Shown piece by piece: positions 13,831-20,364 of a stretch of DNA of 35,110 nucleotides. Below the pieces are notes generated by a model, which saw nothing but the letters and a program-made list of their open reading frames with translations, did not search any database and was not told the DNA's origin. Source of the DNA: an uncultured Bacillota bacterium (lineage in GTDB: Bacteria > Bacillota_I > Bacilli_A > RF39 > UBA660); the NCBI GenBank assembly GCA_947650795.1, contig CANSWR010000011.1, forward strand, positions 1 to 35,110, in the 5' to 3' direction. Made by a program: the position numbers and the translations under genes. Each line of letters starts with the position of its first letter. The first letter of the stretch is position 1.

Positions 13831-14526
13831 TTATGGAAAGAATTTAATAATGTTAATCCCATTTATATCTTGATTACCAATCATATTTCGCCATATATTA
13901 TTCGCTACAATATCTGAAGCTTGAATTATAATGCTATCTTTAGAATTTTGTGAATAAATCTTAACTGATAAATTGCTGAATAAAATAGGAGTAGTTTTGA
14001 AACCATAATTATAATTGATAATACCTTTTACTAATTCTTCATATATACCTTCATCCAATTTATATCTTCCATTAGTTTTTGCACTTTCTTGGTCCATATT
14101 TATTATTAGTATAACAGGTTTATAAGGATCTATTTTTTTATCTGTTATTAAATCTATAATAATATCTTTTATTAATAATTTAATAACATAATCTCTATAT
14201 CTTCCTTTTGCATTTTTGCTAAATAAAATATCTTGTTTTTGGATTTGAGAGTTATTTACTACCAGTCCAGCTGTACTATACCTATGTATAAATCTTAAAA
14301 GCCTTAACCTGTCTTTACTTTGTAATGTATGTCCTTTAAGTTCTTCAACATCTTTATATATATCTTTTTTTGATATTGTATTTCTAATATTTTTATAAAG
14401 TGCTTTAAAACGTTCTAATTCTTTCTTGTCTGTAAAGAAAAGACCAGCATATACTAAATATTTTTCTCTATTATTTAACTTTCCACTATCATCTAAAGAA
14501 ATATATATTATTTGTTCTTTATTAAT
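13831..14526 (-). CDS. DUF3800 protein with an apparent ATT start, 231 aa
   Basis: The frame reads (M)NKEQIIYISLDDSGKLNNR... with the DDSG motif of the DUF3800 family near residue 11. TDKKELERFK follows, and DIVANNIW near the end fits the conserved late Asp of that RNase-H-like family. The first ATG lies only at 14097, deep in the domain. An in-frame TGA just upstream leaves ATA or ATT; ATT at 14526 has ideal 9-nt spacing from AGGAGG and overlaps the stop of the preceding 55-aa gene, so coupled start on ATT is likely. Role unknown; the family is common in mobile elements and suspected in defence. Confidence 0.75.
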   Translation of the reverse strand: MNKEQIIYISLDDSGKLNNREKYLVYAGLFFTDKKELERFKALYKNIRNTISKKDIYKDVEELKGHTLQSKDRLRLLRFIHRYSTAGLVVNNSQIQKQDILFSKNAKGRYRDYVIKLLIKDIIIDLITDKKIDPYKPVILIINMDQESAKTNGRYKLDEGIYEELVKGIINYNYGFKTTPILFSNLSVKIYSQNSKDSIIIQASDIVANNIWRNMIGNQDINGINIIKFFP

Positions 14527-14689
14527 TTTTATTCACCTCCTCATTAGTATCTCTCTCAACAATTCTATAAGTAATTTTTACATTATGTCTATCTTCTAAG
14601 ATTTTTATTATTGTATCTATTACTTTGTCAGCATGTTCTACCGTAAAAGGTATTTTTTTTAATTTATAGTTAGTATCTAATTTTTTCAT
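14522..14689 (-). CDS. small protein, 55 aa, coupled to DUF3800 gene
   Basis: MKKLDTNYKLKKIPFTVEHADK... ending EEVNKN, helical and charged. Its ATG overlaps the TGA of the zinc-ribbon gene (ATGA) and its tail carries the AGGAGG site of the DUF3800 gene, so the three are probably translationally linked. No family recognised. Confidence 0.6.
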   Translation of the reverse strand: MKKLDTNYKLKKIPFTVEHADKVIDTIIKILEDRHNVKITYRIVERDTNEEVNKN

Positions 14690-15243
14690 TTTAATGTAGC
14701 ACTATTAATAGTTACTTGTGCAAAAGTTCCGTTTCCACCACTTATTTTTCCTGTGAAACTTATTTCGTCTCCTTTATTAAGTTTGGCAATTTGTGAAGTT
14801 TGACTTTCTTCAAAATAAACAGTAGTTTTACAAGTAGCTATTTCCATACAATTAAATCTTAAATAAACAGCAGGATCGCCAAATATCTCGCTAACACTGT
14901 CTACGGTTCCCTTAAAATCATAATATTTATTTTCATATTTTTCTTTTGCTCTTATTTCATTTTCTTTATATTCTTCATAAATAGTGTTAAACTCAATATA
15001 TCCATAATTAGTAGTATCTTCTTCTTTTTTGAAAATATCGCCTAAACTTGAGAAACTATTATAAAACCATATTCCTAATAAAATGAACACGATTATAAGT
15101 AAAATTTGTGCCCTTGAATTAGGATTTTTATTCTTTGATATTTTTTCATCGTTTTGACTTGAATTAATATTTTTTCCACAGTTTAAACAAATATCTGCAC
15201 CATCTTTTAATTCCTTACCACAATTACTGCAAAATTTATTCAT
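14686..15243 (-). CDS. zinc-ribbon membrane protein with OB-like outer domain
   Basis: 185 residues. An N-terminal zinc ribbon (CSNCGKELKDGADICLNCG, four Cys) is followed by a polar linker, one membrane helix at about 46-63 (ILLIIVFILLGIWFYNSF) and a C-terminal domain. That domain looks like the tRNA_anti-like OB fold, with a conserved Cys pair (CMEIATCKT). Such proteins occur in the lysogeny modules of low-GC phages; the function is unknown. It lies directly downstream of ImmA in the leftward operon. Confidence 0.8.
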   Translation of the reverse strand: MNKFCSNCGKELKDGADICLNCGKNINSSQNDEKISKNKNPNSRAQILLIIVFILLGIWFYNSFSSLGDIFKKEEDTTNYGYIEFNTIYEEYKENEIRAKEKYENKYYDFKGTVDSVSEIFGDPAVYLRFNCMEIATCKTTVYFEESQTSQIAKLNKGDEISFTGKISGGNGTFAQVTINSATLK

Positions 15244-15246
15244 TTT

Positions 15247-15618
15247 TTACCTCTTTTCTAAATCGCATATTTCTTTTTTGATACATTTTATATATTCATC
15301 AGCCTCATCTTCTAAATCATTCCTACAACACATTAATAAATAATCTTTATTACATTGTTCCAATTGACATAATTCAATGTGCGCTAATTCATGTATAATA
15401 GTATCCTTAATCTTCTTCTTTGACTTGTATTTATTAATTATTACTGTATATATACCTCTATATAATAAAACGTATCCATTAACTTCTGGAACTAATTTTG
15501 TGTAGAGTTTTTTTGCGTTATAATAATTTAACAAATCTTCGTCAGTAATAACCCCCATAAGTACATTTTTAATATTCATACCTAACACCTCACAATCGTT
15601 AAGTATCTCTATAAGCAT
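15247..15618 (-). CDS. ImmA/IrrE-type metallopeptidase
   Basis: 123 residues with the zinc-binding HELAH motif (about 75-79) and downstream Glu/Asp (LEDEADEY) typical of ImmA. Family members cleave the CI/ImmR-type repressor and so lift lysogenic repression, as in ICEBs1. It is just downstream of the repressor gene (5 bp gap), the standard pairing. A paired acidic region and Cys residues near the end are not diagnostic. Confidence 0.88.
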   Translation of the reverse strand: MLIEILNDCEVLGMNIKNVLMGVITDEDLLNYYNAKKLYTKLVPEVNGYVLLYRGIYTVIINKYKSKKKIKDTIIHELAHIELCQLEQCNKDYLLMCCRNDLEDEADEYIKCIKKEICDLEKR

Positions 15619-15623
15619 ACTTA

Positions 15624-15980
15624 TTATTCTTTACCATCCAATTCCTTATCAATTTCATTTATGATTGATTTAGTAACATTGATTATAACTTTTTGTTTTT
15701 CTTCTGATAAGTCACTTATTTGACTAAATAGAATATCTAGTTCTTCAGTTTTTTTCTTCTTTTCGCGATTTTCTATTAGATCTGATTTTTCTATATTGAA
15801 ATAATTTGCTAACATTTCAATTTTATCTATTCTTGGATATGCAGTACCATTAGTCCATTCTCTAACTGTTGTATAATTAAAATCTAAGTCACTACAAAGC
15901 TTATTTCTATCAACATTATTTATTTTCATATAGTAATTTAAGTTGTCGGCAAATATTTCTTTATTTCCTAAATCGCTCAA
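15624..15980 (-). CDS. CI/ImmR-like phage repressor
   Basis: An HTH_3 domain spans about 12-65 (NVDRNKLCSDLDFNYTTVREWTNG), followed by a helical tail, about 118 residues in all. I place the start at TTG 15980 (MSDLGNKEIFADNL), 8 nt after AAAGGGG; the GTG at 15989 lies inside the ribosome site. No peptidase domain is present, so control by the neighbouring ImmA is likely. Its promoter (TTGTTT-17-TATAAT, minus, 16035-16007) overlaps operator 16011-16025. Confidence 0.88.
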   Translation of the reverse strand: MSDLGNKEIFADNLNYYMKINNVDRNKLCSDLDFNYTTVREWTNGTAYPRIDKIEMLANYFNIEKSDLIENREKKKKTEELDILFSQISDLSEEKQKVIINVTKSIINEIDKELDGKE

Positions 15981-16006
15981 CAGTATCACCCCTTTCCTTG
16001 TACCTA

Positions 16007-16104
16007 ATTATACAATTAAATTGTAAAAAAAACAAGTTTTTTTATAAAAAAGTGCAATTTATTTGCAAAAACATGTTGACATTGCAATTTAATCGCAATA
16101 TAAT
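16007..16104. promoter_or_regulatory. CI/Cro divergent promoters with three operators
   Basis: Operators follow the pattern TTGCAATTTAATTGCAA: 16011-16025 (TACAATTAAATTGTA), 16053-16067 (TGCAATTTATTTGCA) and 16082-16098. The rightward promoter is TTGACA (16076-16081), 17 bp, TATAAT (16099-16104), and the third operator fills the whole spacer. The leftward promoter (TATAAT on the minus strand at 16012-16007) overlaps the first operator. This fits a bistable CI/Cro switch. Confidence 0.85.
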
Positions 16105-16128
16105 TGTAGTTGTTAGGAGGGAAGAAAA

Positions 16129-16374
16129 ATGAGATTGACTTTAAAAGCATTAAGAGCAAATAGTGGCATGACTCAAATAGAAACAGCGGAATTACTTGGA
16201 ATATCAGAAAGTACGTTGAACAATTATGAGAACTACAAATCATTTCCAGATGTTCCAATAATAGAAAAAATATTAAAATTATTTAATGTTTCTTATAATG
16301 ATGTTATTTTTTTACCACAAAATTGCAATTTAATTGCAAAAGATAATGTGTTAACTGAACAAGAAGGAGGCTAA
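16129..16374 (+). CDS. Cro-like XRE regulator
   Basis: 81 residues with one helix-turn-helix domain (MTQIETAELLGISESTLNNYE, about 14-34). It begins 8 nt after AGGAGG and is transcribed from the operator-controlled promoter at 16076-16104. Its 3' end carries a further, near-perfect operator copy (16323-16339), which encodes NCNLIAK in frame. It probably represses the CI promoter and opens the lytic programme. Confidence 0.88.
   Translation: MRLTLKALRANSGMTQIETAELLGISESTLNNYENYKSFPDVPIIEKILKLFNVSYNDVIFLPQNCNLIAKDNVLTEQEGG
16323..16339. promoter_or_regulatory. operator copy inside the cro-like gene
   Basis: TTGCAATTTAATTGCAA, symmetrical except for its central base, is the best match of all four copies to the operator pattern. 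It lies about 220 bp downstream of the rightward promoter. It could support DNA looping or a roadblock. Confidence 0.65.
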
Positions 16375-16375
16375 T

Positions 16376-16531
16376 ATGGAAGATAAATATATAGAAGATC
16401 TTATAAATGAAATGTTAGATATGATTAAAGAAAATTATGAAAAAGAAAAAATAATTCCTAATCCAGTAGATTTAGAAACTATTTTAAAATTAATTGAATT
16501 AAAAGAAAAATTACAAAACAACCACCTATAA
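16376..16531 (+). CDS. small acidic phage protein, 51 aa
   Basis: ATG follows AAGGAGG immediately after the cro-like stop. MEDKYIEDLINEMLDMIKEN... is helical and charged, ending KLQNNHL. It is probably the second gene of the early operon. Its 3' end overlaps the convergent tail-anchored gene by about 53 bp. Family not recognised. Confidence 0.6.
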   Translation: MEDKYIEDLINEMLDMIKENYEKEKIIPNPVDLETILKLIELKEKLQNNHL

Positions 16532-16814
16532 ACCATGTTAATATTTGTGGCCAATGAGGAGATATCCAATTTTTTATAAAATTACTTCTAGTTTCATCTT
16601 TATAATCTTTTATAAAAAGTTTACCATGAATAGTTATTTTATAAGAATTATATAAAGTTCGTTGGATTAATTTATCTTTATACATTTGACATTCTACTAG
16701 AGAATAAACATCTTTAAAAGACTTATCAAATTTATTCATTATTTCTCTAGCGTATACGAATTTATCTGGATTTTCATTTAAAAATAATAGAATTTTATAT
16801 ATTTGGCTTTTCAT
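16479..16814 (-). CDS. tail-anchored winged-helix-like protein, possible exclusion factor
   Basis: 111 residues from ATG 16814 (7 nt after GGAAG; an ATG 6 nt upstream would touch that site). The soluble part looks like a winged helix (YKILLFLNENPDKFVYAREIMNKF... then LIQRTLYNSYKITIHGKLFI). A C-terminal membrane helix follows at about 90-110 (ILTWFIGGCFVIFLLIQLIL). A minus-strand TATAAT lies at 16843-16838. It is a minus-strand gene within the rightward early region, so it is probably expressed in the lysogen. Superinfection exclusion is a guess from location and topology. Confidence 0.65.
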   Translation of the reverse strand: MKSQIYKILLFLNENPDKFVYAREIMNKFDKSFKDVYSLVECQMYKDKLIQRTLYNSYKITIHGKLFIKDYKDETRSNFIKNWISPHWPQILTWFIGGCFVIFLLIQLILK

Positions 16815-16885
16815 AAGCATACTTCCTTTCAAAGTAATTATAACAAAGGAGTAAGAAAAAATAAATTTAATAAGAGGAGAGAAAA

Positions 16886-17152
16886 ATGAAATTACGAAAA
16901 GAAACAGTCGAAGAGATAAATTATTCAATAGGTGGATTAATGAATTTATATTTAGATAATCCAAATGAAGAACCTATAACATTAGAAGATGCTATTAATT
17001 ATGTTTATGATGAACTTATGGGAAATGCTTCAAATGGAAGATTTGGAATAACGACAGCGGTTAAATTTGATGGTAAAGAAAACATTAGAGAATTTATTAA
17101 AAATAATTTATTAGAAGAAAAAGATACTATAAAATTCAAAAATATACAGTAA
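16886..17152 (+). CDS. hypothetical early phage protein, 88 aa
   Basis: MKLRKETVEEINYSIGGLMN..., acidic, soluble, with a conserved-looking LEDAINYVYDELMGNA helix. It has an AGAGGAG ribosome site. Its stop codon overlaps a TACAGTA/TACTGTA hairpin (17145-17163). It lies upstream of the structured excisionase leader. No family recognised. Confidence 0.65.
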   Translation: MKLRKETVEEINYSIGGLMNLYLDNPNEEPITLEDAINYVYDELMGNASNGRFGITTAVKFDGKENIREFIKNNLLEEKDTIKFKNIQ

Positions 17153-17171
17153 CTGATACTGTAATGAGATA

Positions 17172-17275
17172 TCTAAGTGTTCTAAAGAGTGACCTAATTA
17201 TATTTCGTTCAATACACCTTACATATACTTTTTTTGAACAGTTTGTCCGTTAGGTTGCTCCTTAGGACACTTAGA
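17172..17275 (+). promoter_or_regulatory. long leader hairpin upstream of the excisionase-like gene
   Basis: A 26-bp stem (17172-17197 with 17250-17275) is continuous except for one A-C mismatch. Three of its pairs are G-U wobbles in the plus-strand RNA, so the RNA structure is favoured over simple DNA symmetry. A GTTCAA/TTGAAC helix (17207-17212 with 17234-17239) caps the loop. The 17-nt segment complementary to the candidate RNA at 2406-2497 and the AGGAG ribosome site follow directly. Confidence 0.7.
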
Positions 17276-17306
17276 GAAAAATCCGACTAAAGACAAAGGA
17301 GAAAAA

Positions 17307-17579
17307 ATGAAAGAACTTTTAAAAGATTATACTAACGTACCAGTTGATGTAGCAGCAAAGTTACTTAATGTAAGCAAACCTTTCATATATCGAGGGTTAC
17401 AAAAAGGAACATTACCAATTGGCACAGCAGTACAAATATCAAATGAAAAATACACTTACCACATTAGTCCTGGTTTATTAATTGACTATATTGAGGGTAG
17501 TGAAAATAAGTATCAAGAATTAAAAAATATGATAGAAAAAGCATTAGAAAGGGACAAATATGACAAAGAAAATAATTAA
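17307..17579 (+). CDS. excisionase-like / HTH DNA-binding protein
   Basis: 90 residues. An N-terminal MerR/Xis-type winged-helix pattern (VPVDVAAKLLNVSKPFIYRGLQKGTLPIG) is followed by a beta-hairpin (ISNEKYTYHISP) and an acidic helical tail. Proteins of this type recognise bent DNA and act as excisionases or early regulators. The heavily structured leader (hairpin plus possible antisense target) suggests strong post-transcriptional control. Excisionase function is inferred, not proven. Confidence 0.7.
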   Translation: MKELLKDYTNVPVDVAAKLLNVSKPFIYRGLQKGTLPIGTAVQISNEKYTYHISPGLLIDYIEGSENKYQELKNMIEKALERDKYDKENN

Positions 17580-17694
17580 ATATTTTTACGAAAATGAAGC
17601 AGAACATCAAGATCATAAATTAGAAGAAATAATAGTAATAACAGCTATACTACTTACTGTAGTAAACACAATTATTAGATTAATTGTAATATAA
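17560..17694 (+). CDS. small membrane protein, 44 aa
   Basis: The ATG overlaps the end of the excisionase-like gene by 20 bp. A polar N-terminus (MTKKIIKYFYENEAEHQDHK) precedes one hydrophobic helix at about 24-43 (IIVITAILLTVVNTIIRLIV). Similar short one-span proteins are common in early phage operons. Function unknown. Confidence 0.5.
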   Translation: MTKKIIKYFYENEAEHQDHKLEEIIVITAILLTVVNTIIRLIVI

Positions 17695-17719
17695 AAGAAA
17701 AAAGAACACGCAAAGTTCT

Positions 17720-17749
17720 CTTCGTAAGTAATTATAACACTTACGAAGA
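17720..17749. repeat. 10-bp perfect inverted repeat around a minus-strand TATAAT
   Basis: CTTCGTAAGT and ACTTACGAAG flank AATTATAAC. On the minus strand the centre reads TATAAT, with TTGATT 17 bp upstream, so this looks like a repressor-covered promoter firing leftward. No T-run fits a plus-strand terminator. The regulator and target are unknown. Confidence 0.5.
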
Positions 17750-17774
17750 AAAAAATCAAATTGAGGAGAGAGAA

Positions 17775-18011
17775 ATGGATTTCACAAAAGAAGATATAAA
17801 AAAGTATATAGAAAAAAGAAATAAATTAGAACAATGTCTATACGCTGAAAAAGCATATGGAAAAGCAAGTAAAACCACTTTGAGAACAATAGAAGAATTA
17901 GATAGGATTATTCATTATGATGATTACTTGAACTATTCAAAAGAATTAAAAAAGAAAGTGGATTATTATGAAGCTTTATTAAAAAGACATAATATAAGTT
18001 ATTTAAAATAG
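17775..18011 (+). CDS. hypothetical phage protein, 78 aa
   Basis: MDFTKEDIKKYIEKRNKLEQ..., strongly helical and charged, probably a short coiled coil (ELDRIIHYDDYLNYSKELKKKVDYYEALLKRH). It has a GAGGAGAG ribosome site and lies just upstream of the replication initiator. No family recognised. Confidence 0.65.
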   Translation: MDFTKEDIKKYIEKRNKLEQCLYAEKAYGKASKTTLRTIEELDRIIHYDDYLNYSKELKKKVDYYEALLKRHNISYLK

Positions 18012-18058
18012 GGTAAAAAACATAGATTTTGGTTGAATTTAAAATAAAAGGAGAAATA

Positions 18059-18742
18059 ATGGCAATTTTAAAAAGCGAAATAAGGAATAAATTCACTAAT
18101 ATCCCTAATTCTATTATCCAAGAAAATGAACTTAGTGATGGAGACTTTAGATTACTTATTTACTTATATTCTTTACCAGATGGATGGAAAATAAACCAAG
18201 GATATTTAGGACAAAAATTAGGTTGTAATCGTAGAAATATTAACGCAAAATTAAGTCGAATAAAAGATGCTGGATATTTAGAAATTATACCAAAAAAGAA
18301 TGATAAAACTACTGATTATATTTATCTATTAAAAGCAAAAAGGGGTGTGTCAATAAATGACGTGTCATCTAGCGACGTGTCGGTAAATGACTCATATATA
18401 AATAATAATATAATAAATACTAAAGAAATAAATAACAACTATAACAATAACATAAATAGTCTAAATAATAGTAGTAGTTGTTTTGATTTCTTTCAAAGTA
18501 ATTTTATAAATGCTACACCATATGAATTTTCTGTTATAGAAACTTTAGTAGAAACTTATGGAAACGGATTAGTGTTAGAAGCATTAAAGAAATCGTTAGA
18601 AGCAGGAAAAAGAAATCTTAACTACACTAAAGGAACTTTAAAGAATTGGAAGAGAGATGGAATAAAAATTTTAGAGGAAATAAAAGAAACTTCAAAATCA
18701 AAAGTTACTAAAAGTGAAGATGGTTCATTCAAAATAAATTAG
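18059..18742 (+). CDS. phage replication initiator, winged helix plus DnaD-like domain
   Basis: 227 residues from ATG 18059 (after AAAGGAG). The N-terminal winged helix (about 10-95; LSDGDFRLLIYLYSLPDGWKI... GCNRRNINAKLSRIKDAGYL) is the origin-binding part. A low-complexity Asn/Ser linker (about 100-150) follows, then a DnaD-type helical domain (TPYEFSVIETLVETYGNGLVLEALKKSLE... TKGTLKNWKRDGI) that recruits the helicase. The linker DNA holds three 15-bp iterons followed by a very AT-rich stretch. The helicase gene follows immediately. Confidence 0.88.
   Translation: MAILKSEIRNKFTNIPNSIIQENELSDGDFRLLIYLYSLPDGWKINQGYLGQKLGCNRRNINAKLSRIKDAGYLEIIPKKNDKTTDYIYLLKAKRGVSINDVSSSDVSVNDSYINNNIINTKEINNNYNNNINSLNNSSSCFDFFQSNFINATPYEFSVIETLVETYGNGLVLEALKKSLEAGKRNLNYTKGTLKNWKRDGIKILEEIKETSKSKVTKSEDGSFKIN
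18347..18391 (+). repeat. three 15-bp iterons inside the initiator gene, probable phage origin
   Basis: Tandem units begin at 18347, 18362 and 18377: GTGTCAATAAATGAC, GTGTCATCTAGCGAC, GTGTCGGTAAATGAC. They encode the pentads VSIND, VSSSD, VSVND. Right after them lies about 90 bp of nearly pure A/T, a natural unwinding element. An origin within the initiator's linker is the lambda O arrangement. Confidence 0.72.
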
Positions 18743-18755
18743 TGGGAGGCAGAAG

Positions 18756-20066
18756 ATGTATAACAAGTTAACACCAATAGAGCAAGTAGAAAGAGAATTA
18801 ATAGCATTAATATTTAACAAAAATGAAATTGTAGACTTATTACAAATTAAACCTAAATATTTACTAACTAAAATAAACGAAAAAATTTTAGAAGAAATGA
18901 TAGTGTGTTATAAAAAGCATAAGATAATTAATTTAACATTAATGGATGGACTTAATACAGCAGAACTTGTAGAAACTTCTATAGATATTATTGACTGTGA
19001 TATGTACTACTTAAATGATTGGGAAAGACAATTACAATGTGCACAAGAACAAATACTTAATAGGTATAAAGAAAAAGTAATAAAAGACTTATTCAAAGAA
19101 TTAGAAGTAGGAAAAGTTAATTATGAAGAATATCAAGACAAAATGGATAAGATAGGAAAAATTCAAATAACATCTACAAATAGCAACAGAATGAAAACTA
19201 TCAATGATATAGATACTACTTATGAAGAAAAAACTTACATCAGGTCAGGATGTGATTATCTTGATAAAAAAATGAAAGGTTTTGCATTAAGTCAGTTAAG
19301 TGTGTGGAGTGGTTCTAATGCTTCAGCAAAATCTACTTACTTAAATCAAATAGCGCTTGAAAGTATTAAACAAGGTTATAAGGTTGGAATATTTAGTGGC
19401 GAACTTACAGACAAAGATTTACTAAGTTGGATTACATTAAACGCAGCGGGAAAAGATAACATAAAGCAGAATGAAGAAAAGGGATACTATTATGTATTCA
19501 AAACTATCAAAGAAAGAATACTTAAATGGTTAAATAACAAATTATTCATTTATAACAACGATTATGGAAATGATGCAAGAGAAATATTGCAAAGTGTTGA
19601 AAACTGTGTAAATAAGAACGATGTAAAAGTTTTGATACTTGATAATTTAATGGCAATGAATTTATCAAAGTTTGGAGACCAAAAATATGATATGCAAACC
19701 AAATTAATAACTGAACTAAGCGCAATGGCTAAAAGATTAAATGTACATATTCACTTTGTATGCCATCCAAGAAAATCAACTGCATTTTTGAGAAAGATAG
19801 ATATATCAGGAAGTGCTGATTTAACTAATATAGCTAATAATGTACTGATTATGCACAGAGTAAATAGTGATTTTAAAAAAAGTTTTCGTGATTGGGCAAA
19901 TTTAAAAGAAAATGAAGATCATCCAATATTTCATTATTCAAATGTTATTGAAATATGTAAAAACAGAGACCTTGGAATACAAGATGAAATGATAGGTTTA
20001 TATTTTGAGCAAGGTAGTAAGAGATTATTAAATTATCAAGGAGAGGAAAAAGATTATGGTTATTAA
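18756..20066 (+). CDS. replicative DNA helicase, DnaB/RecA-like fold
   Basis: 436 residues. The N-terminal helical domain (about 5-110) is DnaB-like (EQVERELIALIFNKNEIVDLL). A RecA-type core begins at about 160: Walker A region SGSNASAKSTYL (about 184-195), Walker B VLILDNLMAMN (about 294), the SAMAKRLNVHIHFVCHPRKS segment and the SGSADLTNIANNVLIMHR motif of the DnaB/Twinkle group. The usual GK of Walker A is AK here. It would unwind the phage fork after loading by the DnaD-like initiator directly upstream. Confidence 0.9.
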   Translation: MYNKLTPIEQVERELIALIFNKNEIVDLLQIKPKYLLTKINEKILEEMIVCYKKHKIINLTLMDGLNTAELVETSIDIIDCDMYYLNDWERQLQCAQEQILNRYKEKVIKDLFKELEVGKVNYEEYQDKMDKIGKIQITSTNSNRMKTINDIDTTYEEKTYIRSGCDYLDKKMKGFALSQLSVWSGSNASAKSTYLNQIALESIKQGYKVGIFSGELTDKDLLSWITLNAAGKDNIKQNEEKGYYYVFKTIKERILKWLNNKLFIYNNDYGNDAREILQSVENCVNKNDVKVLILDNLMAMNLSKFGDQKYDMQTKLITELSAMAKRLNVHIHFVCHPRKSTAFLRKIDISGSADLTNIANNVLIMHRVNSDFKKSFRDWANLKENEDHPIFHYSNVIEICKNRDLGIQDEMIGLYFEQGSKRLLNYQGEEKDYGY

Positions 20067-20163
20067 TATTTGGGAACTTTACGAAGAAGAAAAGAAAAAA
20101 ATAAAAGATACAAACAACTATGATGAGAAACTAAAAGAGGTAATTGAAAGGTTAGGTGTTTAG
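20056..20163 (+). CDS. very small acidic protein, 35 aa
   Basis: The ATG lies inside the last codons of the helicase in another frame (11-bp overlap). The TAG abuts the next ATG at 20164. MVINIWELYEEEKKKIKDTN... is helical. Its tight fit between two genes supports translation; function unknown. Confidence 0.45.
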   Translation: MVINIWELYEEEKKKIKDTNNYDEKLKEVIERLGV

Positions 20164-20364
20164 ATGTATGAACAAATAGACCCACCAGAAAGCAAAGATA
20201 AATGTTATGCAATCTTGGTTGAAGTAAGTGCAGCAGCAGAAGTAATAGTATATGCAGAAGATGTGAAAGAAGCAAAAATGAAAGCACTAGCAAATATTTA
20301 TGAAGAAATAGATATAAAAGAAATAGAAGTAGAAGATATTTTAAAAATAGAGGAGATGGAATAA
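20164..20364 (+). CDS. hypothetical protein, 66 aa
   Basis: MYEQIDPPESKDKCYAILVE..., acidic, with a beta-strand-rich start (CYAILVEVSAAAEVIVYAED) and a helical end (EEIDIKEIEVEDILKIEE). Its last base overlaps the ATG of the next gene. It sits directly upstream of the candidate variable protein. No family recognised. Confidence 0.65.
   Translation: MYEQIDPPESKDKCYAILVEVSAAAEVIVYAEDVKEAKMKALANIYEEIDIKEIEVEDILKIEEME

Noticed and set aside
17720-17749. Rho-independent terminator of the excisionase transcript
   Set aside because: The hairpin is followed by A, not T, on the plus strand.
20063-20293. Leu-rich minus-strand frame, membrane-like
   Set aside because: Antisense to purine-rich coding sequence, which always yields Leu/Ser-rich hydrophobic shadows.
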